DNA from: Hydractinia symbiolongicarpus
Lineage: Eukaryota > Cnidaria > Hydrozoa > Anthoathecata > Hydractiniidae
Assembly: GCF_029227915.1 (NCBI RefSeq)
Contig: NC_079876.1
Coordinates: 7,628,001-7,692,000 of the forward strand
DNA: 64,000 nt
Direction of reading: 5' to 3'
A program made the translations under genes and the position numbers. How positions within the stretch are numbered: position 1 is the first letter of the stretch; every line of letters begins with the position of its first letter. The notes under the pieces are model-generated. The model was not told the origin of the DNA, did not search any database, and saw only the letters and a program-made list of their open reading frames with translations. Shown in pieces: positions 26,630 through 39,900 of this stretch.

Positions 26630-28660
26630 CACCACTACAACGCATGAGACTTGTAGTTTTCAAAAATGTTTTCATTTTTGATGAGACGCTGAATAAAAGA
26701 AGTTTAATCGCCCTCAAACGAAAATCCGCGATTTCCCGTAAATCCCGGACTCGGCCCGTATAGTCCAAAGTATACAAAGAAAGTACCCAGGGAGTAAACT
26801 CATTTCCCGAACGATTTATTAAATTCTTTTTTCACCACTAAAACGCATGAGACTTGTAGTTTTCAAAAATGTTTTCATTTTTGATGAGACGCTTAATGAA
26901 AGTGGTTTAATCGCCGGCAAACGAAATCCCGCGATTTCCCGTAAATCCCGGGCTTGGCCAGTATAGTCGAATGTATACAAAGAAAGTACCCAGGGAGTAA
27001 ACTCATTTCCCGAACGATTTTTTAATTTTTTTTTTTCACCACTAAAACGCATGAGACTTGTAGTTTTTAAAAATGTTTTCATTTTTGAAGAGACGGTTAA
27101 TGAAAGAAGTTTAATCGCCGGCAATCAAAAACCCGCGATTTCCCGTAAATCCCGGGCTTGGCCCGTATAGTCGAATGTATACAAAGAAAGTACCCTGTGA
27201 GTAAACTCATTTCCCGAACGATTTTTTAAAATATTTTTTCACCACTAAAACGCATGAGACTTGTAGTTTTCAGAAATGTTTTCATTTTTGATGAGACGCT
27301 TAATGAAAGTGGTTTAATCGCCAGCAAACGAAAACCCGCCATTTCCCGTAAACCCCGGACTCTGCCCGTATAGTCAAAAGTATACAAAGAAAGTAACCAG
27401 GGAGTAAACTCATTTTCCGAACGATTTTTTAAATTATTTTTTCACCACTACAACGCATGAGACTTGTAGTTTTCAAAAATGTTTTCATTTTTGATGAGAC
27501 GCTAAATAAAAGAAGTTTAATCGCCCTCAAACGAAAATCCGCGATTTCCCGTAAATCCCGGACTCGGCCCGTATAGTCCAAAGTATACAAAGAAAGTACC
27601 CAGGGAGTAAACTCATTTCCCGAACGATTTTTTAAATTCTTTTTTCACCACTAAAACGCATGAGACTTGTAGTTTTCAAAAATGTTTTCATTTTTGATGA
27701 GACGCTTAATGAAAGAGGTTTAATCGCCGGCAAACGAAATCCCGCGATTTCCCGTAAATCCCGGGCTTGGCCAGTATAGTCGAATGTATACAAAGAAAGT
27801 ACCCAGGGAGTAAACTCATTTCCCGAACGATTTTTTAATTTTTTTTTTTCACCACTAAAACGCATGAGACTTGTAGTTTTTAAAAATGTTTTCATTTTTG
27901 AAGAGACGGTTAATGAAAGAAGTTTAATCGCCGGCAATCAAAAACCCGCGATTTCCCGTAAATCCCGGGCTTGGCCCGTATAGTCGAATGTATACAAAGA
28001 AAGTACCCTGTGAGTAAACTCATTTCCCGAACGATTTTTTAAAATATTTTTTCACCACTAAAACGCATGAGACTTGTAGTTTTCAGAAATGTTTTCATTT
28101 TTGATGAGACGCTTAATGAAAGTGGTTTAATCGCCAGCAAACGAAAACCCGCCATTTCCCGTAAACCCCGGACTCTGCCCGTATAGTCAAAAGTATACAA
28201 AGAAAGTAACCAGGGAGTAAACTCATTTTCCGAACGATTTTTTAAATTATTTTTTCACCACTACAACGCATGAGACTTGTAGTTTTCAAAAATGTTTTCA
28301 TTTTTGATGAGACGCTAAATAAAAGAAGTTTAATCGCCCTCAAACGAAAATCCGCGATTTCCCGTAAATCCCGGACTCGGCCCGTATAGTCCAAAGTATA
28401 CAAAGAAAGTACCCAGGGAGTAAACTCATTTCCCGAACGATTTTTTAAATTCTTTTTTCACCACTAAAACGCATGAGACTTGTAGTTTTCAAAAATGTTT
28501 TCATTTTTGATGAGACGCTTAATGAAAGAGGTTTAATCGCCGGCAAACGAAATCCCGCGATTTCCCGTAAATCCCGGGCTTGGCCCGTATAGTCGAATGT
28601 ATACAAAGAAAGTACCCAGGGAGTAAACTCATTTCCCGAACGATTTTTTAATTTTTTTTT
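26630..28660 (+). repeat. Four-monomer higher-order repeat, 813-bp unit, 2.5 copies
   Basis: Equivalent positions lie at 26819, 27632 and 28445, exactly 813 bp apart. Each unit contains a monomer whose T-run before CACCACTAAAACG is lengthened to 11 T in the first two copies, making it longer than 203 bp. That change places two neighbouring monomers in one reading frame and explains the 101-codon open frames on the minus strand here. One unit recurs at about 30879 and another at 33720-34533. Confidence 0.85.
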
Positions 28661-31379
28661 CACCACTAAAACGCATGAGACTTGTAGTTTTTAAAAATGT
28701 TTTCATTTTTGAAGAGACGGTTAATGAAAGAAGTTTAATCGCCGGCAATCAAAAACCCGCGATTTCCCGTAAATCCCGGGCTTGGCCCGTATAGTCGAAT
28801 GTATACAAAGAAAGTACCCTGTGAGTAAACTCATTTCCCGAACGATTTTTTAAAATATTTTTTCACCACTAAAACGCATGAGACTTGTAGTTTTCAGAAA
28901 TATTTTCATTTTTGTTGAGACGCTGAATAAAAGAAGTTTAATCGCCCTCAAACGAAAATCCGCGATTTCCCGTAAACCCCGGACTCAACCCGTATAGTCA
29001 AAAGTATACAAAGAAAGTACCCAGGGAGTAAACTCATTTCCCGGACGATTTTTTATATTATTTTTTTACCACTAAACGCATGAGACTTGTAGTTTTCAAA
29101 AAATTTTTCATATTTGATGGGACGCTGAATAAAAGAAGTTTAATCGTCAGCAAACGAAAATCCGCGATTTCCCGAAAATCCCGGACTCGGCCCGTATAGT
29201 CAAAAGTATACAAAGAAAGTACCCAGGGTGTAAACTCACATCCCGAACGATTTTTTAAATTTTTATTTTACCACTAAAGCCCATGAGACTTGTAGTTTTT
29301 AAAAATGTTTTCATTTTTGATGAGACGCTGAATAAAAGAAGTTTAATCGCCGGCAAACAAAAACCCGCCATTTCCCGTAAACCCTGGACTCGGCCCGTAT
29401 AATCAAAAGTATACAAAGAAAGTACCCAGGGAGTAAACTCATTTCCCGAACGATTTTTTAAATTATTTTTTCACCACTAAAACGAATGAGACTTGTAGTT
29501 TTCAAAAATGTTTTCAATTTTGATGAGACGCTGAATAAAAGAAGTTTAATCGCCGGCAAACGAAAACCCGCCATTTCCCGTAAACCCCGGACTCGGCCCG
29601 TATAGGCAAAAGTATACAAAGAAATTACCCAGGGAGCAAACTCATTTTCCGAACGATTTTTTAAATTATTATTTTACCACTAAAACCCATGAGACTTATA
29701 GTTTTTAAAAATGTTTTCATTCTTGATGAGACGCTGAATAAAAGAAGTTTAATCGCCGGCAAACGAAAACCCGCCATTTCCCGTAAACCCCGAACTCGGC
29801 CCGTATAGTCAAAAGTATACAAAGAAATTACCCAGGGAGTCAACTTATTTTCCGAACGAATTTTTAAATTATTATTTTACCACTAAAGCCCATGAGACTT
29901 GTAGTTTTTAAAAATGTTTTCATTTTTGATGAGACGCTGAATAAAAGAAGTTTAATCGCCGGCAAACGAAAACCCGCCATTTCCCGTAAACCCTGGACTC
30001 GGCCCGTATAATCAAAAGTATACAAAGAAAGTACCCAGGGAGTAAACTCATTTCCCCAACGTTTTTTTAAATTATTTTTTCACCACTAAAACGAATGAGA
30101 CTTGTAGTTTTCAAAAATGTTTTCAATTTTGATGAGACGCTGAATAAAAGAAGTTTAATCGCCGGCAAACGAAAACCCGCCATTTCCCGTAAACCCTGGA
30201 CTCGGCCCGTATAATCAAAAGTATACAAAGAAAGTACCCAGGGAGTAAACTCATTTCCCGAACGATTTTTTAAATTATTATTTTACCACTAAAACCCATG
30301 AGACTTATAGTTTTTAAAAATGTTTTCATTCTTGATGAGACGCTGAATAAAAGAAGTTTAATCGCCGGCAAACGAAAACCCGCCATTTCCCGTAAACCCC
30401 GGACTCGGCCCGTATAGTCAAAAGTATACAAAGAAATTACCCAGGGAGTAAACTCATTTTCCGAACGATTTTTTAAATTATTATTTTACCACTAAAACCC
30501 ATGAGACTGATAGTTTTTAAAAGTGTTTTCATTCTTGATGAGACGCTGAATAAAAGAAGTTTAATCGCCGGCAAACGAAAACCCGCCATTTCCCGTAAAC
30601 CCCGAACTCAACCCGTATAGTCAAAAGTATACAAAGAAATTACCCAGGGAGTAAACTTATTTTCCGAACGAATTTTTAAATTATTTTCTCACCACTACAA
30701 CGCATGAGACTTGTAGTTTTCAAAAATGTTTTCATTTTTGATGAGACGCTGAATAAAAGAAGTTTAATCGCCCTCAAACGAAAATCCGCGATTTCCCGTA
30801 AATCCCGGACTCGCCCCGTATAGTCCAAAGTATACAAAGAAAGTACCCAGGGAGTAAACTCATTTCCCGAACGATTTATTAAATTCTTTTTTCACCACTA
30901 AAACGCATGAGACTTGTAGTTTTCAAAAATGTTTTCATTTTTGATGAGACGCTTAATGAAAGTGGTTTAATCGCCGGCAAACGAAATCCCGCGATTTCCC
31001 GTAAATCCCGGGCTTGGCCAGTATAGTCGAATGTATACAAAGAAAGTACCCAGGGAGTAAACTCATTTCCCGAACGATTTTTTAATTTTTTTTTTTCACC
31101 ACTAAAACGCATGAGACTTGTAGTTTTTAAAAATGTTTTCATTTTTGAAGAGACGGTTAATGAAAGAAGTTTAATCGCCGGCAATCAAAAACCCGCGATT
31201 TCCCGTAAATCCCGGGCTTGGCCCGTATAGTCGAATGTATACAAAGAAAGTACCCTGTGAGTAAACTCATTTCCCGAACGATTTTTTAAAATATTTTTTC
31301 ACCACTAAAACGCATGAGACTTGTAGTTTTCAGAAATGTTTTCATTTTTGATGAGACGCTTAATGAAAGTGGTTTAATC

Positions 31380-31460
31380 GCCAGCAATCAAAAACCCGCG
31401 ATTTCCCGTAAATCCCGGGCTTGGCCCGTATAGTCGAATGTATACAAAGAAAGTAACCAG
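31380..31460 (+). repeat. Patchwork monomer, probable recombination joint
   Basis: The sister monomers (for example near 27320 and 28135) read CGCCAGCAAACG, then CGCCATTTCCCG, ACTCTGCCCG and AAAGTAACCAGG. Here CGCCAGCA and AAAGTAACCAGG are kept, but the stretch between them is A-type (ATCAAAAACCCGCG, GGGCTTGGCCCG, GTCGAATGTATAC). The monomer lies where the 20-monomer block has been shortened to 13 monomers, so a conversion tract or an unequal crossover fits. Confidence 0.75.
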
Positions 31461-34400
31461 GGAGTAAACTCATTTTCCGAACGATTTTTTAAATTATTTT
31501 TTCACCACTACAACGCATGAGACTTGTAGTTTTCAGAAATATTTTCATTTTTGTTGAGACGCTGAATAAAAGAAGTTTAATCGCCCTCAAACGAAAATCC
31601 GCGATTTCCCGTAAACCCCGGACTCAACCCGTATAGTCAAAAGTATACAAAGAAAGTACCCAGGGAGTAAACTCATTTCCCGGACGATTTTTTATATTAT
31701 TTTTTTACCACTAAACGCATGAGACTTGTAGTTTTCAAAAATTTTTTCATATTTGATGGGACGCTGAATAAAAGAAGTTTAATCGTCAGCAAACGAAAAT
31801 CCGCGATTTCCCGAAAATCCCGGACTCGGCCCGTATAGTCAAAAGTATACAAAGAAAGTACCCAGGGTGTAAACTCACATCCCGAACGATTTTTTAAATT
31901 TTTATTTTACCAATAAAGCCCATGAGACTTGTAGTTTTTAAAAATGTTTTCATTTTTGATGAGACGCTGAATAAAAGAAGTTTAATCGCCGGCAAACAAA
32001 AACCCGCCATTTCCCGTAAACCCTGGACTCGGCCCGTATAATCAAAAGTATACAAAGAAAGTACCCAGGGAGTAAACTCATTTCCCGAACGATTTTTTAA
32101 ATTATTTTTTCACCACTAAAACGAATGAGACTTGTAGTTTTCAAAAATGTTTTCAATTTTGATGAGACGCTGAATAAAAGAAGTTTAATCGCCGGCAAAC
32201 GAAAACCCGCCATTTCCCGTAAACCCCGGACTCGGCCCGTATAGGCAAAAGTATACAAAGAAATTACCCAGGGAGTAAACTCATTTTCCGAACGATTTTT
32301 TAAATTATTATTTTACCACTAAAACCCATGAGACTTATAGTTTTTAAAAATGTTTTCATTCTTGATGAGACGCTGAATAAAAGAAGTTTAATCGCCGGCA
32401 AACGAAAACCCGCCATTTCCCGTAAACCCCGAACTCGGCCCGTATAGTCAAAAGTATACAAAGAAATTACCCAGGGAGTCAACTTATTTTCCGAACGAAT
32501 TTTTAAATTATTATTTTACCACTAAAGCCCATGAGACTTTTAGTTTTTAAAAATGTTTTCATTTTTGATGAGACGCTGAATAAAAGAAGTTTAATCGCCC
32601 TCAAACGAAAATCCGCGATTTCCCGTAAACCCCGGACTCAACCCGTATAGTCAAAAGTATACAAAGAAAGTACCCAGGGAGTAAACTCATTTCCCGGACG
32701 ATTTTTTATATTATTTTTTTACCACTAAACGCATGAGACTTGTAGTTTTCAAAAATTTTTTCATATTTGATGGGACGCTGAATAAAAGAAGTTTAATCGT
32801 CAGCAAACGAAAATCCGCGATTTCCCGAAAATCCCGGACTCGGCCCGTATAGTCAAAAGTATACAAAGAAAGTACCCAGGGTGTAAACTCACATCCCGAA
32901 CGATTTTTTAAATTTTTATTTTACCAATAAAGCCCATGAGACTTGTAGTTTTTAAAAATGTTTTCATTTTTGATGAGACGCTGAATAAAAGAAGTTTAAT
33001 CGCCGGCAAACAAAAACCCGCCATTTCCCGTAAACCCTGGACTCGGCCCGTATAATCAAAAGTATACAAAGAAAGTACCCAGGGAGTAAACTCATTTCCC
33101 GAACGATTTTTTAAATTATTTTTTCACCACTAAAACGAATGAGACTTGTAGTTTTCAAAAATGTTTTCAATTTTGATGAGACGCTGAATAAAAGAAGTTT
33201 AATCGCCGGCAAACGAAAACCCGCCATTTCCCGTAAACCCCGGACTCGGCCCGTATAGGCAAAAGTATACAAAGAAATTACCCAGGGAGTAAACTCATTT
33301 TCCGAACGATTTTTTAAATTATTATTTTACCACTAAAACCCATGAGACTTATAGTTTTTAAAAATGTTTTCATTCTTGATGAGACGCTGAATAAAAGAAG
33401 TTTAATCGCCGGCAAACGAAAACCCGCCATTTCCCGTAAACCCCGAACTCGGCCCGTATAGTCAAAAGTATACAAAGAAATTACCCAGGGAGTCAACTTA
33501 TTTTCCGAACGAATTTTTAAATTATTATTTTACCACTAAAGCCCATGAGACTTTTAGTTTTTAAAAATGTTTTCATTTTTGATGAGACGCTGAATAAAAG
33601 AAGTTTAATCGCCCTCAAACGAAAATCCGCGATTTCCCGTAAATCCCGGACTCGCCCCGTATAGTCCAAAGTATACAAAGAAAGTACCCAGGGAGTAAAC
33701 TCATTTCCCGAACGATTTATTAAATTCTTTTTTCACCACTAAAACGCATGAGACTTGTAGTTTTCAAAAATGTTTTCATTTTTGATGAGACGCTTAATGA
33801 AAGTGGTTTAATCGCCGGCAAACGAAATCCCGCGATTTCCCGTAAATCCCGGGCTTGGCCAGTATAGTCGAATGTATACAAAGAAAATACCCAGGGAGTA
33901 AACTCATTTCCCGAACGATTTTTTAATTTTTTTTTTTCACCACTAAAACGCATGAGACTTGTAGTTTTTAAAAATGTTTTCATTTTTGAAGAGACGGTTA
34001 ATGAAAGAAGTTTAATCGCCGGCAATCAAAAACCCGCGATTTCCCGTAAATCCCGGGCTTGGCCCGTATAGTCGAATGTATACAAAGAAAGTACCCTGTG
34101 AGTAAACTCATTTCCCGAACGATTTTTTAAAATATTTTTTCACCACTAAAACGCATGAGACTTGTAGTTTTCAGAAATGTTTTCATTTTTGATGAGACGC
34201 TTAATGAAAGTGGTTTAATCGCCAGCAAACGAAAACCCGCCATTTCCCGTAAACCCCGGACTCTGCCCGTATAGTCAAAAGTATACAAAGAAAGTAACCA
34301 GGGAGTAAACTCATTTTCCGAACGATTTTTTAAATTATTTTTTCACCACTACAACGCATGAGACTTGTAGTTTTCAAAAATGTTTTCATTTTTGATGAGA

Positions 34401-36960
34401 CGCTAAATAAAAGAAGTTTAATCGCCCTCAAACGAAAATCCGCGATTTCCCGTAAATCCCGGACTCGGCCCGTATAGTCCAAAGTATACAAAGAAAGTAC
34501 CCAGGGAGTAAACTCATTTCCCGAACGATTTTTTAAATTCTTTTTTCACCACTAAAACGCATGAGACTTGTAGTTTTCAAAAATGTTTTCATTTTTGATG
34601 AGACGCTTAATGAAAGAGGTTTAATCGCCGGCAAACGAAATCCCGCGATTTCCCGTAAATCCCGGGCTTGGCCCGTATAGTCGAATGTATACAAAGAAAG
34701 TACCCAGGGAGTAAACTCATTTCCCGAACGATTTTTTAATTTTTTTTTCACCACTAAAACGCATGAGACTTGTAGTTTTTAAAAATGTTTTCATTTTTGA
34801 AGAGACGGTTAATGAAATAAGTTTAATCGCCGGCAATCAAAAACCCGCGATTTCCCGTAAATCCCGGGCTTGGCCCGTATAGTCGAATGTATACAAAGAA
34901 AGTACCCTGTGAGTAAACTCATTTCCCGAACGATTTTTTAAAATATTTTTTCACCACTAAAACGCATGAGACTTGTAGTTTTCAGAAATGTTTTCATTTT
35001 TGATGAGACGCTTAATGAAACTGATTTAATCGCCAGCAAACGAAAACCCGCGATTTCCCCTAAATCCCGGGCTTGGCCCGTATAGTCGAATGTATACAAA
35101 GAAAGTACCCTGTGAGTAAACGCATTTCCAAAACGATTTTTTAAATTATCTTTTCACCACTAAAACGCATGAGACTTGTAGTTTTCAAAAATGTTCTCAT
35201 TTTTGATGAGACGCTGAATAAAAGAAGTTTAATCGCCGGCAAACGAAAACCCGCCATTTCCGTAAACCCCGGACTCGACCCGTATAGTCAAAAGTATACA
35301 AAGAAAGTACCCAGGGAGTAAACTCATTTCCCGAACGATTTTTTATATTATTTTTTTACCACTAAACGCATGAGACTTGTAGTTTTCAAAAATATTTTCA
35401 TATTTGATGGGACACTTAATAAAAGAAGTTTAATCGTCGGCAAACGAAAATCCGCGATTTCCCGTAAATCCAGGGCTTGGCCCGTATAGTCGAATGTATA
35501 CAAAGAAAGTACCCAGGGAGTAAACTCATTTCCCGAACGATTTTTTAAATTTTTTTTTCACCACTAAAACGCATGAGACTTGTAGTTTTTAAAAATGTTT
35601 TCATTTTTGATGAGACGGTTAATGAAAGAAGTTTAATCGCCGGCAATCAAAAACCCGCGATTTCCCGTAAATCCCGGGCTTGGCCCGTATAGTCGAATGT
35701 ATACAAAGAAAGTACCCTGTGAGTAAACTCATTTCCAAAACGATTTTTTAAAATATTTTTTCACCACTAAAACGCATGAGACTTGTAGTTTTCAGAAATG
35801 TTTTCATTTTTGATGAGACGCTTAATGAAAGTGGTTTAATCGCCAGCAAACGAAAACCCGCGATTTCCCCTAAATCCCGGGCTTGGACCGTATAGTCGAA
35901 TGTATACAAAGAAAGTACCCTGTGAGTAAACGCATTTCCAAAACGATTTTTTAAATTATCTTTTCAAAACTAAAACGCATGAGACTTGTCGTTTTCAAAA
36001 ATATTCTCATTTTTGATGAGACGCTGAATAAAAGAAGTTTAATCGCCGGCAAACGAAAACCCGCCATTTCCCGTAAACCCCAGACTCGACCCGTATAATC
36101 AAAAGTATACAAAGAAACTACCCAGGGAGTAAACTCATTTCCCGAACGATTTTTTATATTATTTTTTTACCACTAAACGCATGAGACTTGTAGTTTTCAA
36201 AAATATTTTCATATTTGATGGGACGCTGAATAAAAGAAGTTTAATCTTCGGCAAACGAAAATCCGCGATTTCCCGTAAATCCAGGGCTTGGCCCGTATAG
36301 TCGAATGTATACAAAGAAAGTACCCAGGGAGTAAACTCATTTCCGGAACGATTTTTTAAATTTTTTTTTCACCACTAAAACGCATGAGACTTGTAGTTTT
36401 CAAAAATGTTTTCATTTTTGATGAGACGCTTAATAAAAGAGGTTTAATCGCCGGAAAACGAAAACCCGCGATTTCCCGTAAACCCCGGACTCGGCCCGTA
36501 TAGTCAAAAGTATACAAAGAAATTACCCAGGGAGTAATGTCATTTTCCGAACGATTTTTTAAATTATTATTTTACCACTAAAACCCATGAGACTTATAGT
36601 TTTTAAAAATGTTTTCATTCTTGATGAGACGCTGAATAAAAGAAGTTTAATCGCCGGCAAACGAAAACCCGCCATTTCCCGTAAACCCCGGAGTCGGCCC
36701 GTATAGTCAAAAGTATACAAAGAAAGTACCCAGGGAGTAAACTCATTTTCCGAACGATTTTTTAAATTATTTTTTCACCACTACAACGCATGAGACTTGT
36801 AGTTTTCAAAAATGTTTTCATTTTTGATGAGACGCTGAATAAAAGAAGTTTAATCGCCCTCAAACGAAAATCCGCGATTTCCCGTAAATCCCGGACTCGG
36901 CCTGTAAAGTCCAAAGTATAGAAAGAAAGTACCCAGGGAGTAAACTCATTTCCCGAACGA

Positions 36961-39900
36961 TTTTTTAATTTTTTTTTTCACCACTAAAACGCATGAGACT
37001 TGTAGTTTTTAAAAATGTTTTCATTTTTGATGAGACGGTTAATGAAAGAAGTTTAATCGCCGGCAATCAAAAACCCGCGATTTCCCGTAAATTCCGGGAT
37101 TGGCCCGTATAGTCGAATGTATACAAAGAAAGTACCCTGTGAGTAAACTCATTTCCCGAACGATTTTTTAAATTATTTTTTCACCACTAAAACGCATGAG
37201 ACTTGTAGTTTTCAGAAATGTTTTCATTTTTGATGAAACGCTTAATGAAAGTGGTTTAATCGCCAGCAAACGAAAACCCGCGATTTCCCCTAAATCCCGG
37301 GCTTGGCCCGTATAGTCAAAAGTATACAAAGAAAGTACCCAGGGAGTAAACTTATTTCCCGAACGATTTTTTATATTATTTTTTTACCACTAAACGCATG
37401 AGACTTGTAGTTTTCAAAAATATTTTCATATTTGATGGGACGCTGAATAAAAGAAGTTTAATCGTCGGCAAACGAAAATCCGCGATTTCCCGTAAATCCA
37501 GGGCTTGGCCCGTATAGTCGAATGTATACAAAGAAAGTACCAGGGAGTAAACTCATTTCCCGAACGATTTTTTAATTTTTTTTTCACCACTTAAACGCAT
37601 GAGACTTGTAGTTTTCAAAAATGTTTTCATTTTTGATGAGACGCTTAATGAAAGAGGTTTAATCGCCGGAGAACGAAAACCCGCGATTTCCCGTAAATCC
37701 CGGGCTTGGCCCGTATAGTCGAATGTATACAAAGAAAGTATCCTGTGAGTAAACTCATTTCCAGAACGTTTTTTAAATTATTTTTTCACCACTAAAACGC
37801 ATGAGACTTGTAGTTTTCAAAAATGTTTTCATTTTTGATGAGACGCTGAATAAAAAAAGTTTAATCGCCGGCAAACGAAAACCCGCCATTTCCCGTAAAC
37901 CCCGGACTCGACCCGTTTAGTCAAGAGTATACAAAGAAAGTACCCAGGGAGTAAACTCATTTCCCGAACGATTTTTTATGTTATTTTTTTACCACTAAAC
38001 GCATGAGACTTGTAGTTATCAAAAATATTTTCATTTTTGATGGGACACTTAATAAAAGAAGTTTAATCGTCGGCAAACGAAAATCCGCGATTTCCCGTAA
38101 ATCCAGGGCTTGGCCCGTATAGTCGAATGTATACAAAGAAAGTACCCAGGGAGTAAACTCATTTCCCGAACGATTTTTTAAATTTTTTTTTCACCACTAA
38201 AACGCATGAGACTTGTAGTTTTCAAAAATGTTTTCATTTTTGATGAGACGCTGAATAAAAGAAGTTTAATCGCCCTCAAACGAAAATCCGCGATTTCCCG
38301 TAAATCCCGGACTCGGCCCGTAAAGTCCAAAGTATAGAAAGAAAGTACCCAGGGAGTAAACTCATTTCCCGAACGATTTTTTAATTTTTTTTTTCACCAC
38401 TAAAACGCATGAGACTTGTAGTTTTTAAAAATGTTTTCATTTTTGATGAGACGGTTAATGAAAGAAGTTTAATCGCCGGCAATCAAAAACCCGCGATTTC
38501 CCGTAAATTCCGGGATTGGCCCGTATAGTCGAATGTATACAAAGAAAGTACCCTGTGAGTAAACTCATTTCCCGAACGATTTTTTAAATTATTTTTTCAC
38601 CACTAAAACGCATGAGACTTGTAGTTTTCAGAAATGTTTTCATTTTTGATGAAACGCTTAATGAAAGTGGTTTAATCGCCAGCAAACGAAAACCCGCGAT
38701 TTCCCCTAAATCCCGGGCTTGGCCCGTATAGTCAAAAGTATACAAAGAAAGTACCCAGGGAGTAAACTTATTTCCCGAACGTTTTTTTATATTATTTTTT
38801 TACCACTAAACGCATGAGACTTGTAGTTTTCAAAAATATTTTCATATTTGATGGGACGCTGAATAAAAGAAGTTTAATCGTCGGCAAACGAAAATCCGCG
38901 ATTTCCCGTAAATCCAGGGCTTGGCCCGTATAGTCGAATGTATACAAAGAAAGTACCAGGGAGTAAACTCATTTCCCGAACGATTTTTTAATTTTTTTTT
39001 CACCACTTAAACGCATGAGACTTGTAGTTTTCAAAAATGTTTTCATTTTTGATGAGACGCTTAATGAAAGAGGTTTAATCGCCGGAGAACGAAAACCCGC
39101 GATTTCCCGTAAATCCCGGGCTTGGCCCGTATAGTCGAATGTATACAAAGAAAGTATCCTGTGAGTAAACTCATTTCCAGAACGATTTTTAAATTATTTT
39201 TTCACCACTAAAACGCATGAGACTTGTAGTTTTCAAAAATGTTTTCATTTTTGATGAGACGCTGAATAAAAAAAGTTTAATCGCCGGCAAACGAAAACCC
39301 GCCATTTCCCGTAAACCCCGGACTCGACCCGTTTAGTCAAGAGTATACAAAGAAAGTACCCAGGGAGTAAACTCATTTCCCGAACGATTTTTTATGTTAT
39401 TTTTTTACCACTAAACGCATGAGACTTGTAGTTATCAAAAATATTTTCATTTTTGATGGGACACTTAATAAAAGAAGTTTAATCGTCGGCAAACGAAAAT
39501 CCGCGATTTCCCGTAAATCCAGGGCTTGGCCCGTATAGTCGAATGTATACAAAGAAAGTACCCAGGGAGTAAACTCATTTCCCGAACGATTTTTTAAATT
39601 TTTTTTTCACCACTAAAACGCATGAGACTTGTAGTTTTTAAAAATGTTTTCATTTTTGATGAGACGGTTAATGAAAGAAGTTTAATCGCCGGCAATCAAA
39701 AACCCGCGATTTTCCGTAAATCCCGGGCTTGGCCCGTATAGTCGAATGTATACAAAGAAAGTACCCTGTGAGTAAACTCATTTCCAAAACGATTTTTTAA
39801 AATATTTTTTCACCACTAAAACGCATGAGACTTGTCGTTTTCAAAAATATTCTCATTTTTGATGAGACGCTGAATAAAAGAAGTTTAATCGCCGGCAAAC

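Larger units (their letters stand above)
24841..35000 (+). repeat. Nested 20-, 13- and 5-monomer block duplications
   Basis: The private TATTTTCATTTTTGTTGAG marks block starts at 24841, 28901 and 31540, giving a 4060-bp block (20 monomers) and a 2639-bp block (13 monomers). A 1014-bp step (5 monomers) follows, from TCGCCCTC at 31581 to 32595, and is confirmed by GACTTTTAG at 32535 and 33549. The variant ACTCGCCCCGT at about 30810 and 33651 links the second block to the last (2841 bp, 14 monomers). The 13-monomer block equals the 20-monomer block minus about seven monomers. Subfamilies A, B, C and E alternate throughout. Confidence 0.85.
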
